Below, one piece after another: positions 5,566-5,584 of a DNA stretch of 5,584 nucleotides; position 1 is the first letter of the stretch, and every line of letters begins with the position of its first letter. The stretch lies in the NCBI GenBank assembly GCA_025355595.1, contig JANXZI010000531.1:1-5584 (forward strand), given 5' to 3'. The stretch comes from Spartobacteria bacterium (lineage in GTDB: Bacteria > Verrucomicrobiota > Verrucomicrobiia > Chthoniobacterales > Chthoniobacteraceae). Below the pieces are notes generated by a model. The model did not search any database. It was given only the letters and a program-made list of their open reading frames with translations, and was not told the DNA's origin. The position numbers and the translations under genes were made by a program.

Positions 5566-5584
5566 CTTGGACGTTGGATGTTGG
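5566..5584. repeat. Degenerate inverted copy of the heptamer array, cut by the window end
   Basis: CTTGGACGTTGGATGTTGG reads as heptamers TTGGACG, TTGGATG, TTGG. Its reverse complement matches the array at 5470-5500 at 15 of 19 positions, so the two blocks form an imperfect inverted repeat about 65 bp apart. The right block continues beyond the window, so its true length is unknown. Confidence 0.6.

Larger units (their letters stand above)
5349..5584. other. Upstream region of the DUF6797 gene, no gene seen
   Basis: I see no supportable coding region in these 236 bases. Open frames run through them by lack of stops but give Arg/Pro/Cys-rich translations. Short features are a TGCC/GGCA hairpin at 5383-5394, a direct repeat of GCACCAGG (5403-5410 and 5430-5437), the heptamer array at 5470-5500 and an imperfect hairpin at 5507-5525. 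A leftward promoter must lie here or further upstream, but no convincing -35/-10 pair was found. Confidence 0.6.

Noticed and set aside
5470..5584. CRISPR array
   Set aside because: The units are 7 bp and contiguous, with no repeat-spacer alternation, and no cas gene is present.

Overview
This GC-rich window looks like a chromosomal piece from the Verrucomicrobiota, probably near Chthoniobacter and its relatives. The main support is the leftward gene: a secreted protein with a DUF6797-type N-terminal region, a sorbosone/glucose-dehydrogenase-like propeller and a C-terminal domain ending in a TIH motif, an architecture I know mainly from Planctomycetes-Verrucomicrobia genomes. Several starts have no obvious Shine-Dalgarno sequence, which also fits. 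The assignment comes from recognising families, not from a database search.

Layout. (1) Positions 1-591, rightward: the C-terminal two thirds of a periplasmic sugar-binding protein of an ABC transporter (RbsB-like), cut by the window edge. (2) Positions 588-791: a short stretch with two competing readings. One is a 45-codon membrane-protein-like ORF with an ATGA overlap and a good ribosome binding site; the other is a small GC hairpin followed by T7 that looks like the terminator of the transporter gene. A possible promoter and an 8-bp inverted repeat lie just before the next gene. (3) Positions 792-2825, rightward: rplI (ribosomal protein bL9 with an extended basic tail) and, 6 nt later, dnaB (replicative helicase), a widely conserved pair and almost certainly one transcript. 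(4) Positions 2826-2936: the gap between two converging genes, mostly filled by an 85-nt inverted-repeat element with an 18-bp stem. (5) Positions 2937-5348, leftward: the secreted DUF6797/propeller protein, 803 residues with a signal peptide. (6) Positions 5349-5584: its upstream region, with no gene seen. It contains four perfect copies of a heptamer that puts four evenly spaced GGG runs on the gene's coding strand, and a degenerate inverted copy of the same heptamer at the window end.

The genes are not one system. rplI-dnaB is housekeeping (translation and replication); the sugar-binding protein and the secreted propeller protein would both suit carbohydrate or organic-matter use, but nothing links them directly. 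I found no convincing undescribed multi-gene system. The points most worth a second look are non-coding: the long stem between the convergent genes, the heptamer/G-quadruplex motif, and the terminator-versus-small-gene conflict at 588-725.
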